NCBI GenBank assembly: GCA_031363945.1
Contig: JANLVJ010000064.1
Span: forward strand, 62,001 to 126,000
Reading direction: 5' to 3'
From: JANLVJ01 sp031363945
Lineage (GTDB): Bacteria > Bacteroidota > Bacteroidia > Sphingobacteriales > Sphingobacteriaceae
DNA: 64,000 nt
The notes under the pieces are model-generated. The model was given only the letters and a program-made list of their open reading frames with translations, was not told the DNA's origin and ran no database searches. Below, in pieces: positions 41,108 through 50,203 of this stretch; within the stretch, counting starts at the first letter, position 1, and each line of letters opens with the position of its first letter. The position numbers and the translations under genes are program-made.

Positions 41108-42316
41108 TTATGCGTCGAGCTCACCTGCTATTACATTCAGACTGCTCATATTAAGAATTGCATCAGAAAGCAACGAGCCTTCACACATACCGGCATATGC
41201 CTGGTAATTGATAAAGCTGGGCCTTCTGAAATGCAGGCGATAGGGCATACGGCCACCATCAGTTACAAGATAAAAACCAAGTTCACCATTACCACCTTCA
41301 ACAGCATGATAGACCTCTGAGGCTGGATTATCAATTTCACCCATGACAATTTTAAAATGGTATATCAATGCTTCCATTTTATTATAAACATCTTCTTTAG
41401 GTGGAAGATAGATTTCAGGAACATCTGCGTGAAAAATACCAGTTGGCTCTTTAGCGATTTTTTCCATAGCCTGTTCTATCAGACGCAGGCTTTGCCAGAT
41501 TTCTTCATTCCGAACGATAAACCTGTCATATACATCACCTGTAGTTCCTACTGGAATTTCAAAATCGAAATCCTCATAAGAACAATATGGGTTCATTGCA
41601 CGAACATCATAATCAACACCTGTAGCTCTCAAGATCGGGCCACTCCAGCTAAAAGCCAGCGCCTTTTCAGCAGATATGGCACCTACACCCACACAACGAT
41701 CAATGAAAATTCTGTTTCTATTAAACAGTTTTTCAAACTGACGTAGAATAGGAGGAAAGTTTTTTAGAAATTTGTTTATTTTGGCAAAGGCTATCTCATT
41801 GAATTCACGTTCAAAGCCACCAACTCTACCGATATTGGTTGTAAGACGTGAACCACAGATTTCCTCATAGATTTCATAGATATGTTCCCGTTCTTCCATC
41901 AGATACAGGAAGCCGGTAAAGGCACCCGTATCAACACCAAGAATACCATTACAGATCAGGTGATCAGAAATACGCGCCAGTTCCATAATAATAACGCGCA
42001 TGTAATCAACACGTTTAGGTATAGCAACTCCGAGTAGTTTTTCAACGGTCAGATGCCAGCCAATATTATTAATTGGTGAAGAGCAGTAATTCAGCCTGTC
42101 TGTAAGTGGGGTAATTTGATAAAAGGGCCGGTGTTCGGCAATTTTCTCAAAAGCCCTGTGTATATACCCAATGGTAGAAACTCCGCTAACAATTCGCTCA
42201 CCATCTACCTCCAATACATTTTGGAACACACCGTGTGTAGCCGGATGGGTTGGGCCGAGATTAAGGGTGGTAGTTTCTTTCTCTAATGAGTCTACCAATT
42301 TTATATGCTGTTCCAT
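41108..42316 (-). CDS. nuoD: NADH-quinone oxidoreductase subunit D
   Basis: 49-kDa-type subunit of 402 residues, related to hydrogenase large subunits, lining the quinone site with NuoB. Typical segments: LGPTHPATHGVFQNVLEVDGE (split LGPTHPATHG, VFQNVLEVDGE; about 21-41), IGYIHRAFEKIAE (about 49-61) and the C-terminal RPSFINYQAYAGMC. It is a separate gene from nuoC, 5 bp away, unlike the fused nuoCD of E. coli. Confidence 0.96.
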   Translation of the reverse strand: MEQHIKLVDSLEKETTTLNLGPTHPATHGVFQNVLEVDGERIVSGVSTIGYIHRAFEKIAEHRPFYQITPLTDRLNYCSSPINNIGWHLTVEKLLGVAIPKRVDYMRVIIMELARISDHLICNGILGVDTGAFTGFLYLMEEREHIYEIYEEICGSRLTTNIGRVGGFEREFNEIAFAKINKFLKNFPPILRQFEKLFNRNRIFIDRCVGVGAISAEKALAFSWSGPILRATGVDYDVRAMNPYCSYEDFDFEIPVGTTGDVYDRFIVRNEEIWQSLRLIEQAMEKIAKEPTGIFHADVPEIYLPPKEDVYNKMEALIYHFKIVMGEIDNPASEVYHAVEGGNGELGFYLVTDGGRMPYRLHFRRPSFINYQAYAGMCEGSLLSDAILNMSSLNVIAGELDA

Positions 42317-42321
42317 ACTAA

Positions 42322-42828
42322 TTACCTGCCAAAATATTCGTCTTTTTTATCTTTGCGGTTAGGATCTTCCAGTGGGTGCTCCCTCCGCATCGGGAAGGCA
42401 ACCATATCGTCAACATTTAAGATTCGTCTCAGATCAGGGTGCCCGGTAAATATTATTCCGTAGAAGTCATATGTTTCACGCTCCATCCAGTTTGCACCGA
42501 GAAAAAGATCAGTGATGGTTGGTATTTCAGGCTTGTCAATTGGTAAAAAAACTTTAATTCTAATTCTGAAATTTGTTTTCAGGTTATGCAGATGATAGAT
42601 AACCCCAAGTTCGAATCCTTTTTTTTCTGGATAATGAATACCACATAGATCAGTCAGAAAACCAAACTCAGTTTCAACATCCTCTTTTAAGACAGCTATT
42701 ATATCATGAACCTTTAAAGCGCTGCATTCAAATGTTAATAACTCGTAAGGAGCTGTTATTGCTGAAATTTCCTGAGGAAAACGGGTGTTTAAAAGTTCAA
42801 GAAGCTTCTCAATACTGTGTTCAGCCAT
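42322..42828 (-). CDS. nuoC: NADH-quinone oxidoreductase subunit C
   Basis: 30-kDa-type subunit of 168 residues in the connecting arm. The family signature is ERETYDFYGIIFTGHPDLRR (about 115-134), followed by HPLEDPNRKDKKDEYFGR at the end. Its start overlaps the nuoB stop by one base. Confidence 0.95.
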   Translation of the reverse strand: MAEHSIEKLLELLNTRFPQEISAITAPYELLTFECSALKVHDIIAVLKEDVETEFGFLTDLCGIHYPEKKGFELGVIYHLHNLKTNFRIRIKVFLPIDKPEIPTITDLFLGANWMERETYDFYGIIFTGHPDLRRILNVDDMVAFPMRREHPLEDPNRKDKKDEYFGR

Positions 42829-43379
42829 TATAAAATCCCATATTTAGTCATTAATTGCTTGTATTCATCAGAATCGCGTCGTCTGACAGATTCAGTTCTT
42901 ACAAGATCCTGAATTCGCTCAAACCCATCTATAATTGCTTCTGGGCGGGGTGGACATCCTGGAACGTATACATCAACCGGGATTATTTCATCTATACCCT
43001 GTAGAACAGAATACGTATCAAAAATACCTCCACTCGATGCACATGCTCCTACAGCTATTACCCATCTAGGCTCAGCCATCTGAATATAGACCTGGCGCAA
43101 CACAGGACTCATCTTTTTTGCTATGGTTCCCATAACCATAAGTAAATCTGCCTGACGTGGTGAAAAACTTGGTCTTTCAGACCCAAATCTGGCAAAATCA
43201 TAATGAGATCCCATGGTTGCCATGAATTCAATACCGCAGCACGAGGTTGCAAAAGGTAAAGGCCATAATGAATAAGACCTTGCAAGTCCAACTACCTTAT
43301 CAAGACTGGTTGCAAAAAAACCAGCGCCTTCAACTCCGGCTGGTGCAGCTACCAATTTAACTTCTCTATCTTCAGTCAT
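42828..43379 (-). CDS. nuoB: NADH-quinone oxidoreductase subunit B
   Basis: Subunit of 183 residues carrying terminal cluster N2, which hands electrons to quinone. The ligands are the tandem Cys47-Cys48 (ATSCCGIEFMA), Cys113 (GACASSGG) and Cys142 (VPGCPPRPEAI). Full length. A 115-bp gap separates it from nuoA. Confidence 0.97.
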   Translation of the reverse strand: MTEDREVKLVAAPAGVEGAGFFATSLDKVVGLARSYSLWPLPFATSCCGIEFMATMGSHYDFARFGSERPSFSPRQADLLMVMGTIAKKMSPVLRQVYIQMAEPRWVIAVGACASSGGIFDTYSVLQGIDEIIPVDVYVPGCPPRPEAIIDGFERIQDLVRTESVRRRDSDEYKQLMTKYGIL

Positions 43380-43494
43380 AATTTATACTTAAATCACTTG
43401 ATGAGTAACAAATAAGATCACCATTAGTGTACATTTTTGAAAATAATCTGGTATAAAGATTATTTATTGCCCGGTAACAACTGCTTAATAAAAA

Positions 43495-43878
43495 TTATTC
43501 CCAGTCAAGAGCACCCTTTTTAATCAAATAAACGAAACCGATAAAAAGTAAACCCATAAAAAGGAACATTTCCCATAAGCCCTGAATACCGAGTTCTTTA
43601 AAATTTACGGCCCAAGGATACATGAAAATAACTTCAACATCAAAGAGCACAAATAATATCGCTACCAGGAAATATTTAACTGAAAAAGGCGCCCGGGCAT
43701 TGCCAACAGACTGTATACCTGATTCAAACGGAACAAGCTTATCAGAAGTTGCTCTTTTCGGACCTAACTGATGAGTTGCCCACATTGACACACCAACAAA
43801 ACCACCGGCAACAGCCATTTGTGCAAATACCGGCCAATAATCTAAAGGTACGTTCTGGCTAACTGTAGCTAATATCAT
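43495..43878 (-). CDS. nuoA: NADH-quinone oxidoreductase subunit A
   Basis: First gene of the Complex I cluster, encoding a three-helix membrane subunit of 127 residues. The signature loop KLVPFESGIQSVGNARAPFS (about 47-66), just before the second helix, and VKYFLVAILFVLFDVEVIFMYPWA (split VKYFLVAILFVLFD, VEVIFMYPWA) are typical. The promoter of the cluster should lie in 43879-43990. Confidence 0.95.
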   Translation of the reverse strand: MILATVSQNVPLDYWPVFAQMAVAGGFVGVSMWATHQLGPKRATSDKLVPFESGIQSVGNARAPFSVKYFLVAILFVLFDVEVIFMYPWAVNFKELGIQGLWEMFLFMGLLFIGFVYLIKKGALDWE

Positions 43879-43962
43879 CGTAAAATATATTTCTTGCTTT
43901 AATTTGACTGCAAAAGCTAAGAAGCCAATGCTTGTCTATATTAACTGACAGTTAAGATTGTG

Positions 43963-43970
43963 CAAAAGTA
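43963..43970 (-). promoter_or_regulatory. Candidate -7 element of the nuo cluster
   Basis: On the minus strand TACTTTTG matches TAnnTTTG exactly, 85 bp upstream of the nuoA start. It directly abuts the terminator hairpin of the preceding operon, leaving no room for an independent -33 box outside that hairpin. This makes the call tentative. Confidence 0.4.
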
Positions 43971-44010
43971 AAAAAACACTTTCAATTCACAGGGAATGAA
44001 AGTGTTTTTT
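43971..44010 (-). terminator. Terminator after the TonB-PstS-TPR operon
   Basis: Arms AAAAAACACTTTCA (43971-43984) and TGAAAGTGTTTTTT (43997-44010) pair over 14 bases around a 12-base loop. Read on the minus strand, the stem ends in a run of T. It separates the exbB-to-TPR operon from nuoA and would work in either direction. Confidence 0.8.
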
Positions 44011-44141
44011 TAATAAAAGTTTAAATATCGAAAACTGATCGTTTATGAGCCTGTCAAGACAAAGAGTTTTTGTCTGAGCAAAGTACGCTGTTTCTGCTTC
44101 AGATTATACCTGTTTTACTAGTTCAGATTCAGCTAAGTTTT

Positions 44142-45782
44142 TTATTTCTGCTTGAGCAAAGCTTCTGCTTTTTCATTGCCCGGATCAAGTGCTTTTAGCT
44201 TGGATGCAATTTCTCTGGCTGCAGGTTTTTTATCCTTTTGAAAATCGTAATATAACATATATTCATACGAGGTGATCAGGTATTTTTTATACTTTGGATC
44301 AGTAGCAATTTGCTGTTGAAATTTAGGGTTCGAAGTAGAAAGGTCTATGATTTTCTGATAATATGGCTGTGCAGCTCCCGAAACAACATTTTTATCCATA
44401 AGCCCATTTAGATATGCTCTATAAACATAGGCAGGAATATACGTCGAATCTTTTTTATTAACCTTAGCAAGGTACTTGTCGGCACGGTGTAATATGCTGG
44501 TATCAGGATGGTCTGCTGAAGCCTGGCTAAAGTAGCTGTAAATACCTGCATAGGTATAGTTACTTAAAGAACTGTCTCCATGACTGATCATTTTATCATA
44601 CAGACTTGAAACGGCTTTGTAATTTTTCTTATTCAAATAAGCCTTTGCCAGTGCATCATATAGATCCTGGGAATGAGATGAATCTTGTGAAATAGCTTTT
44701 TCAAAAGTTTGAATAGCCAATGAATCATTGCCATTAGCTGCCTGAAGTTTACCCAGGTAGGCATAATCGATTGGCAAAGGCTTAACAGACTTTTGCTGAA
44801 ATAACTGATTGATCTGAGTCAGACCTTCAGCCAGCTTCTGTTTGTCTTTAGACTTAATTCCAATTTCATAATCAGCAATTGCATCAAGACGGTAGAGATA
44901 TGGGAACTTGGTAAAATCCTTAACTTTAGATTTAAGGTCTGTAAGCTCTTTATTGGCCTTATCATAATTGTCGGCCAGGTATAAGAACTGTATATAACGG
45001 ATTCTTGAATTTATAGAACGGTCAGTAAGACTGAGGTATTTTTCATATGAAGTTACAGCATCAGCAAACTTATTGGCTGAACGGTAAGTTTCAGCCTGCT
45101 CGCGGTAAAGGGGTCCATAATTTGGGTCTTTCGCAAGTCCTTCAGTTACATTTCTCAATGAAACACTGGCGTTTCTTGCCTGTAGATATAGTTTTGCCAA
45201 ATAGGCATAAGGTTCTGCCGAAACAGGGTTTGTAGTTTCTGCAAGCTGGTAGTTTTTTGCTGCCTCACCGCCGTTTACAATACTTAAATGTGCATCACCG
45301 AGAGCAAGGTAAACCTGCTCATTTTTAGTTTTCATGGTAGATGCTTTAGTTAATACCTGAATGGCTGATTTTGCCTTTTGATCAGCGGTACCAGGTATTA
45401 GCAGAAATGCTTTACCGAGTTCTACAGCCAGCTGATAATCTGAACCAGCCTGAGGAATTATTTTGTCGAGCTCAGCTTTAGCAACGGCACCATTACCATC
45501 AGCACCCGCCAGTAGGGCCGTTCCAATTTTACCATACGGAGAAGAGCTGGCTTTTGTAAAAGCAATACGGGCAGAATCAATTGAACCTTGTTTGTAATAA
45601 ACATCTCCTAGAAAATAAGCAGCTTCGGGAGTATTTAGTTTATTAAGAATTGTTTTAGCTTTATCATACTGTTCGTATTGTATTGCTTTAAGCGCGTCTC
45701 CGAGTGTTTGAGCCTGAGCCGAGAAACCTGTGGCCAGTAGACCTAAACCAAGTGCTAAACTATTTATTCTACTTTTTTTCAT
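44142..45782 (-). CDS. Periplasmic TPR protein of the TonB cluster
   Basis: Protein of 546 residues from the ATG at 45782, where a clean signal peptide begins (MKKSRINSLALGLGLLATGF, cut near AQA); the frame extends 21 codons further without signal character. About ten TPR units fill the rest, for example AAYFLGDVYYKQGSIDSARI, YLALGDAHLSIVNGGEAAKNY and YDALAKAYLNKKNYKAV. No enzyme motif. It is the last gene of the ExbB/ExbD/TonB operon, 64 bp after the PstS-like gene, so a periplasmic scaffold working with that motor is likely; the partner is unknown. Confidence 0.85.
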   Translation of the reverse strand: MKKSRINSLALGLGLLATGFSAQAQTLGDALKAIQYEQYDKAKTILNKLNTPEAAYFLGDVYYKQGSIDSARIAFTKASSSPYGKIGTALLAGADGNGAVAKAELDKIIPQAGSDYQLAVELGKAFLLIPGTADQKAKSAIQVLTKASTMKTKNEQVYLALGDAHLSIVNGGEAAKNYQLAETTNPVSAEPYAYLAKLYLQARNASVSLRNVTEGLAKDPNYGPLYREQAETYRSANKFADAVTSYEKYLSLTDRSINSRIRYIQFLYLADNYDKANKELTDLKSKVKDFTKFPYLYRLDAIADYEIGIKSKDKQKLAEGLTQINQLFQQKSVKPLPIDYAYLGKLQAANGNDSLAIQTFEKAISQDSSHSQDLYDALAKAYLNKKNYKAVSSLYDKMISHGDSSLSNYTYAGIYSYFSQASADHPDTSILHRADKYLAKVNKKDSTYIPAYVYRAYLNGLMDKNVVSGAAQPYYQKIIDLSTSNPKFQQQIATDPKYKKYLITSYEYMLYYDFQKDKKPAAREIASKLKALDPGNEKAEALLKQK

Positions 45783-45846
45783 AATCGAAATTAACGTGTT
45801 GAAATGGATTAAATTTATAGGCATACGAATAAAGGCATCGTTCAAT

Positions 45847-46815
45847 TTATTTAAATTGAACGATTCTCACTATTCCCTGTGCAGGAACAATGCCAGATTT
45901 TAAAATAATGCGCTGGCCTTTGTCACTATTAATAAAATAGGCGAATCCTGTACCCAGACCTGGATGTGTCTCAACACTGATAACATACATATCCCGGGTC
46001 ATCGGATAAAAACCCTGAGCAATATATGCCTGGTACGGCTTATAATATTCACCGGCGCCTTTTTCTTTCAAGTCAGGTGCAAGTGAAACAACCCTAATAT
46101 TAGCCAGAAATGAATTTGTCACTGAATCAGCTTTTTCAGAGATCCAGTTAACCCCAATTACGCCTATCGCATTTTTATGTGTTTTAACATAGGCGATAAC
46201 TTCTGTATTCTTTTTTAGGGAATAAATATTTTTACCCGTCAGGGCTTTGGTTCCTGCTATTTCCTGAATGTAGCGGCCAGTAGAAGACCGATTATTATCT
46301 AGTACTACCTGAATATCTTCATGAATAGAGCCTTTTTTATGTTGTTGCCAGGTAGAAATTTCAGAAGTGAACACTTTACGCAAATCAGACATGGTAAAAG
46401 TTGAATCAGTATTAGCAGCATTTACAATCAGTGCCACAGCATCACGGGCAATCATATTTTGATGTATTTCTATTTTCTTGTTTTTAAATCTGGCAGATTC
46501 AGGTACAGTGAGTTTTCTGGTTGTAAAGACAACCTTGACTGAATCAGTATTGAGTTCTTTTAGCACATCTGATTCAGGTAAATATAATGGGTTAATATGG
46601 CCGTCTGGAACTTCATATTTAAACATCTCTAGTTCACGTATGATGATAGGTTCAAACGTATTATCAACGGCTATCGTAATTGAGCCACTTGTTGTAGTAT
46701 CAAGGGGTTTTCCTGCGGGCTTGTTGTTACAGGCTATGATAGAAATTAGCAGGGAAGAAAGTCCTAGTAATTTTGCTGTTAAACTAATTTTACGCATAGC
46801 CCGGTAATTCATCAT
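45847..46815 (-). CDS. PstS-like substrate-binding lipoprotein
   Basis: Exported lipoprotein of 322 residues. The lipobox ISIIAC puts the lipidated Cys at residue 29. The start at 46815 overlaps the previous stop as ATGA; an internal ATG at 46797 would give a shorter signal peptide. The rest has the PstS-type periplasmic binding fold, with GSITIAVDNTFEPII near the mature start, the RDAVALIVNA strand, the SDLRKVFTSEISTWQQ segment and DNNRSSTGRYIQEIAG, all as in phosphate-binding proteins. No pstC, pstA or pstB is near; the gene lies between the small membrane protein and the TPR gene of the TonB operon. Its ligand may not be phosphate. Confidence 0.85.
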   Translation of the reverse strand: MMNYRAMRKISLTAKLLGLSSLLISIIACNNKPAGKPLDTTTSGSITIAVDNTFEPIIIRELEMFKYEVPDGHINPLYLPESDVLKELNTDSVKVVFTTRKLTVPESARFKNKKIEIHQNMIARDAVALIVNAANTDSTFTMSDLRKVFTSEISTWQQHKKGSIHEDIQVVLDNNRSSTGRYIQEIAGTKALTGKNIYSLKKNTEVIAYVKTHKNAIGVIGVNWISEKADSVTNSFLANIRVVSLAPDLKEKGAGEYYKPYQAYIAQGFYPMTRDMYVISVETHPGLGTGFAYFINSDKGQRIILKSGIVPAQGIVRIVQFK

Positions 46816-47060
46816 GATTCGTGTTTATTCTTGAGAAAAACCTGATAGATCCTAAAAAATGAATAAGCGATAAAAAGGCCCCCTATAATGTTTCTTTGAA
46901 GAGGGGGGCCTTCAGGTAATATATACGGTGATTTAATAATAAGAATGCCAGCAACTAGAACAGCAACTGGAAGTGCCAGGCTCAAAATGAGAAAAAACCG
47001 CCTTACGGGCGATTTTTTCTCATTACCAGCAGAATTAAATTGCTTTTTCGAATCTATCAT
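46812..47060 (-). CDS. Small two-helix membrane protein of the TonB cluster
   Basis: Protein of 82 residues with a basic N-terminus and two predicted membrane helices (about 22-42 and 58-76; FLILSLALPVAVLVAGILII and NIIGGLFIAYSFFRIY). It fits exactly between tonB (stop at 47061) and the lipoprotein gene (ATGA overlap). That translational coupling on both sides is the main support. I know no named family; a role with the TonB motor or the lipoprotein is inferred from position. Confidence 0.75.
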   Translation of the reverse strand: MIDSKKQFNSAGNEKKSPVRRFFLILSLALPVAVLVAGILIIKSPYILPEGPPLQRNIIGGLFIAYSFFRIYQVFLKNKHES

Positions 47061-47888
47061 TTATTCATTGCCTTCTAAGCGGAATGTAACAGGGACACTA
47101 AAGGAAACACGAACTGCATTTCCGTTCTGTCTTCCTGGTGTAAACCTCTTTAAGCGTTTGATTGCTGCAACTGCTGCTTCAGCCAGACCGCCTCCAAGTT
47201 CCTGCCCACGCAGTACCTTTATGGCTGTAACCGAACCATCTTTCTCAACAACAAAATTTACTGTTACCCGGCCCTGAATATTATTTTCCTTGGCCAATGG
47301 AGGATAGTGATTTTGAAGATACTTGTTCAGGTCATTAAGGATATTTTCATCACCACCAGGATACTGAGGTGGGTTCTCTACAGATACAAAGATCTTATTC
47401 GGATCTTCACCCGCTGCGGCCGATGGTTTGTCATCAGGGATATCAGTCGGTGCATCAACTGTTCCCTTAACATCTGCCTTACCCATATCAACCTTCTTAG
47501 TTTCTTCAACAGGTGGTGGTATTTCCTCCTTCTTTACGTTCTTCTCTACAACAGGAGGCGTAAATTTAATCTGCTGCTTCACCGGTGGGGGCGGTTTAAC
47601 CGGGGGAGGAGGTGGTGGTGGTGGTTTTGTCTGATCAACCGGAGGCGGAGCCTTCAATTCATTCACCTCGGTAATTAATTTTGTATCCTGCTTAAAGTGA
47701 AGGTTATTGAATAAAACCGGCGCTCCAAGAGCTATAACCAGACCTACAACAGCGATTATTCCACTCAGCACTGCTGTTTTAGAATACTGCTTGCGAAGCT
47801 TATAAGCTCCGTAGGCCTGATTACGACCCTGAAAGACCTGGTCAACCCATTCATCTTCCTGTAAGTCTATTTTGAATAAGTTTGCCAT
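47061..47888 (-). CDS. tonB: Energy transducer TonB
   Basis: Protein of 275 residues that passes the motor's energy to outer-membrane receptors. Order: cytoplasmic N-terminus (about 1-35) with AYGAYKLRKQYSKTA; membrane helix (about 37-58); a Pro-rich spacer with an eight-proline run (about 85-110); an acidic/Lys linker; and the C-terminal TonB domain (about 190-275) with PPLAKENNIQGRVTVNFVVE, GSVTAIKVLRGQ and VSFSVPVTFRL. The long cytoplasmic N-terminus is typical for Bacteroidota TonB. The exbD gene ends 4 bp upstream. Confidence 0.94.
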   Translation of the reverse strand: MANLFKIDLQEDEWVDQVFQGRNQAYGAYKLRKQYSKTAVLSGIIAVVGLVIALGAPVLFNNLHFKQDTKLITEVNELKAPPPVDQTKPPPPPPPPVKPPPPVKQQIKFTPPVVEKNVKKEEIPPPVEETKKVDMGKADVKGTVDAPTDIPDDKPSAAAGEDPNKIFVSVENPPQYPGGDENILNDLNKYLQNHYPPLAKENNIQGRVTVNFVVEKDGSVTAIKVLRGQELGGGLAEAAVAAIKRLKRFTPGRQNGNAVRVSFSVPVTFRLEGNE

Positions 47889-47892
47889 ATTT

Positions 47893-48540
47893 TTATTTAA
47901 CTAATGCTGCAGCCATCTGAGTTTCTTGTGGAATCATGTCAACGATAGCATAACTTCTGATATTTGTTATGCTCATCTCATCGAGTACATCAACCAGATT
48001 TTTGTACCGTGCATTATCATCAGTTTTAATCAGGACAAACAAGGCCTGCGTTTTAAACTCATCAAAAATACGGTTCTGGTCTGCTTTGTAAGCTTCCATA
48101 GTGATAGCTCCTCTTTCAGCTTGTTTTTTGTAATATATGATAGAATCTGCCTTCGGATTGCGCTTATGGTTTTCTTCATTCAGCAGTTTGCGTAACTGAT
48201 CAGGGCCATAGCCAATAATCTGAGGTTTAACTGGTCCTGTCTGAGGATCATTCATTAAACCCGCATAGTAGACAATTTTATCGTTTTTAGTCAAAAGCAA
48301 TGTTAAAGCCTGAGCTGCGTTAAGTTTGTTTTTATCCTTATCGAGCAGGTGTTCGTCTTTTGGCTTCTGAATCTCCATGGTTTTGGGCTTACTCATTGAA
48401 GTAGTAAGCATGAAGAAGGTAATCAGCAAAAATCCAAGATCAACCATCGGTGTAAAGTCAATCTTATTAGATGACTTCTTCCTTGGTTTTTTCCCGCCTT
48501 TTTTATGACTGCCACCGCCACTGGTATCTATATCTGACAT
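47893..48540 (-). CDS. exbD: ExbD/TolR-family protein, second copy
   Basis: Motor subunit of 215 residues with one membrane helix. The proton-carrying Asp (residue 33) lies in FTPMVDLGFLLITFFML. The N-terminus is Gly/Lys-rich and cytoplasmic. The periplasmic part is longer than in E. coli ExbD (141 residues) and has an inserted polar stretch (about 95-160). It differs strongly from the neighbouring ExbD, so the two may form a heteromeric core inside the ExbB pentamer. Confidence 0.92.
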   Translation of the reverse strand: MSDIDTSGGGSHKKGGKKPRKKSSNKIDFTPMVDLGFLLITFFMLTTSMSKPKTMEIQKPKDEHLLDKDKNKLNAAQALTLLLTKNDKIVYYAGLMNDPQTGPVKPQIIGYGPDQLRKLLNEENHKRNPKADSIIYYKKQAERGAITMEAYKADQNRIFDEFKTQALFVLIKTDDNARYKNLVDVLDEMSITNIRSYAIVDMIPQETQMAAALVK

Positions 48541-48556
48541 ATCTGATCTTATTAAA

Positions 48557-49177
48557 TTATTGCTGTGGCCCTGATACCATCCCAGTAATCAGGTTAAAAC
48601 GGTTTGCATCCTGATCTTGTAATACCCTGATGATTTTATTGAAAACCGGTATTTTTGCACTACGATCACCCTTAATTGCAATTACAGCTTTAGGGTTGGC
48701 AAGCCTACCCTCACGTACCCAGTCGTAGAAATCACGGGTTTTAGCGGCAACACCCGTATCAACAGGTATGCCTGTCACAGTTTTTACAACCAGTTCTTTC
48801 TGCTGATCTGGAGTCTTATCCAAAAACTCTTTTAACTGTGTAATTGGAACACCAAACTGATCAAGACCTTCAAAACTTGCATATTCTGCAGCTGTAAAGC
48901 TTAATTTATATTTACTTGCAATACCATCAAGGGCTTTCTTTCTGGTTTTCGGGCCATCAAAGCCTAAAAACACGCGACCTTCTTTATCTACAGAGATCTG
49001 GATAGTATTATCGGGTATTGCAATTTGAGCCGTTGAAGTTGGGGTATCAATCTGTATAACTTCTGCAGGCTTGAATTTAGTTGCAAGCATAAAGAAGGTC
49101 AATAGAAGGAATGCAACGTCAACAAAGGGTGTCATATCTACCCAGGTACTTTTTCGTGCAACTTTCGCCTTCGCCAT
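48557..49177 (-). CDS. exbD: ExbD/TolR-family protein, first copy
   Basis: Motor subunit of 206 residues. The membrane helix holds the essential Asp (residue 19) in MTPFVDVAFLLLTFFML. The periplasmic region (about 45-206) has the beta-alpha fold ending AVIAIKGDRSAKIPVFNKII, close to the canonical ExbD ending. It lies 76 bp after exbB and 16 bp before the second copy. Confidence 0.92.
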   Translation of the reverse strand: MAKAKVARKSTWVDMTPFVDVAFLLLTFFMLATKFKPAEVIQIDTPTSTAQIAIPDNTIQISVDKEGRVFLGFDGPKTRKKALDGIASKYKLSFTAAEYASFEGLDQFGVPITQLKEFLDKTPDQQKELVVKTVTGIPVDTGVAAKTRDFYDWVREGRLANPKAVIAIKGDRSAKIPVFNKIIRVLQDQDANRFNLITGMVSGPQQ

Positions 49178-49253
49178 AATAGTATTTTAAACGTCTGATT
49201 AATGAATTTATTTTCTCTAAGAGCCCTATGATCAAGGCACTTGAGAAAAATGA

Positions 49254-50120
49254 CTACTTATTAGAATGACGTGATGCGAATGTTTGAACAATGCTATAAC
49301 CTGCTTCATCAATTGCGTACGTGATTTTGTCAATACGGGTAGTGAAGATATTATATAAGATAGTGGCAAGTGCTGCATTAGCAATACCAAGAGCTGTATT
49401 TACAAGGGCCTCAGAGATACCAGTTGATAAGCCCGCTGCATCTACTGCGCCACCTGCTGCTCCCAGTGAAGAGAAAGCACGAATCATACCAAGTACAGTT
49501 CCCAACAAAGCGATCAGCGTAGATACTGAAGTAAGAGTTGCTATAATTACAAGATTTTTTTCAAGCATTGGCATTTCAAGGTTGGTAGACTCTTCTACTT
49601 CTTTTTGAATGGTCAGTTGCTTCTGTTCAAGATCCATACTGCTTTCAGTTTCCATTTCTTTGTATTTGAAAAGAGATGATTTAACGATATTTGCAATAGA
49701 TCCTTGATGTTCATCACATTCTTTGATTGCAGCATCGATATTTCCAAGATTCAGGAAACTTCTGATTTTGCGAACAAATTCTGAAGAAGAATATTTACCC
49801 GCCGCGCGGCCAATTGTAATAAAACGTTCAATAGAGAAAGCAATATTAATAAGTACAAGACCAACAAGTACCGGTACAATTGCACCACCTGTATACATAA
49901 TACCCATCCAGTGAGAAAGGCCGTCTTTCACTGGTGCTCCATGCTCACTATTATCGCCGTTTTGAAAATTTGAAGTGCTGCCAAGAAGATATTTCCAGAT
50001 AAGGTATCCTGCTACCAGGCATAAAATTACCACTAATGAAGCCATTGCTGAATTCGCCTTAGCCTTCTCTGGTGTAGCACTTGTCTTCTTTAATGGTTGT
50101 TGTCCTGCTGCTGTTGCCAT
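49254..50120 (-). CDS. exbB: MotA/TolQ/ExbB proton channel protein
   Basis: Channel subunit of 288 residues. An extra N-terminal helix (about 26-45), not present in TolQ, is followed by the three family helices (about 68-93, 185-212, 232-258). The conserved proton-path segment is LVIIATLTSVSTLIALLGTVLGMI, split LVIIATLTSVSTL and IALLGTVLGMIRAF. The small-residue-rich third helix is ALVNTALGIANAALATILYN. It is the first gene of its operon. Confidence 0.94.
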   Translation of the reverse strand: MATAAGQQPLKKTSATPEKAKANSAMASLVVILCLVAGYLIWKYLLGSTSNFQNGDNSEHGAPVKDGLSHWMGIMYTGGAIVPVLVGLVLINIAFSIERFITIGRAAGKYSSSEFVRKIRSFLNLGNIDAAIKECDEHQGSIANIVKSSLFKYKEMETESSMDLEQKQLTIQKEVEESTNLEMPMLEKNLVIIATLTSVSTLIALLGTVLGMIRAFSSLGAAGGAVDAAGLSTGISEALVNTALGIANAALATILYNIFTTRIDKITYAIDEAGYSIVQTFASRHSNK

Positions 50121-50195
50121 GTTAAATTAAATTTGTTTTGTTTTTGAGAGTTTAGTTAAACTGTTATTTCTAATACAGAATATTGCTTGTTATGA

Positions 50196-50203
50196 CAAAA
50201 ATA
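50196..50203 (-). promoter_or_regulatory. Candidate -7 element of the exbB-tonB operon
   Basis: TATTTTTG on the minus strand matches TAnnTTTG exactly, 76 bp upstream of the exbB ATG. The -33 region has no good TTTG at the usual spacing, so only the -7 box supports it. Confidence 0.4.

Noticed and set aside
47582..47640. Simple-sequence (GGT/GGC-rich) tract as a repeat element
   Set aside because: It encodes the proline-rich spacer of TonB and is explained by codon repetition.
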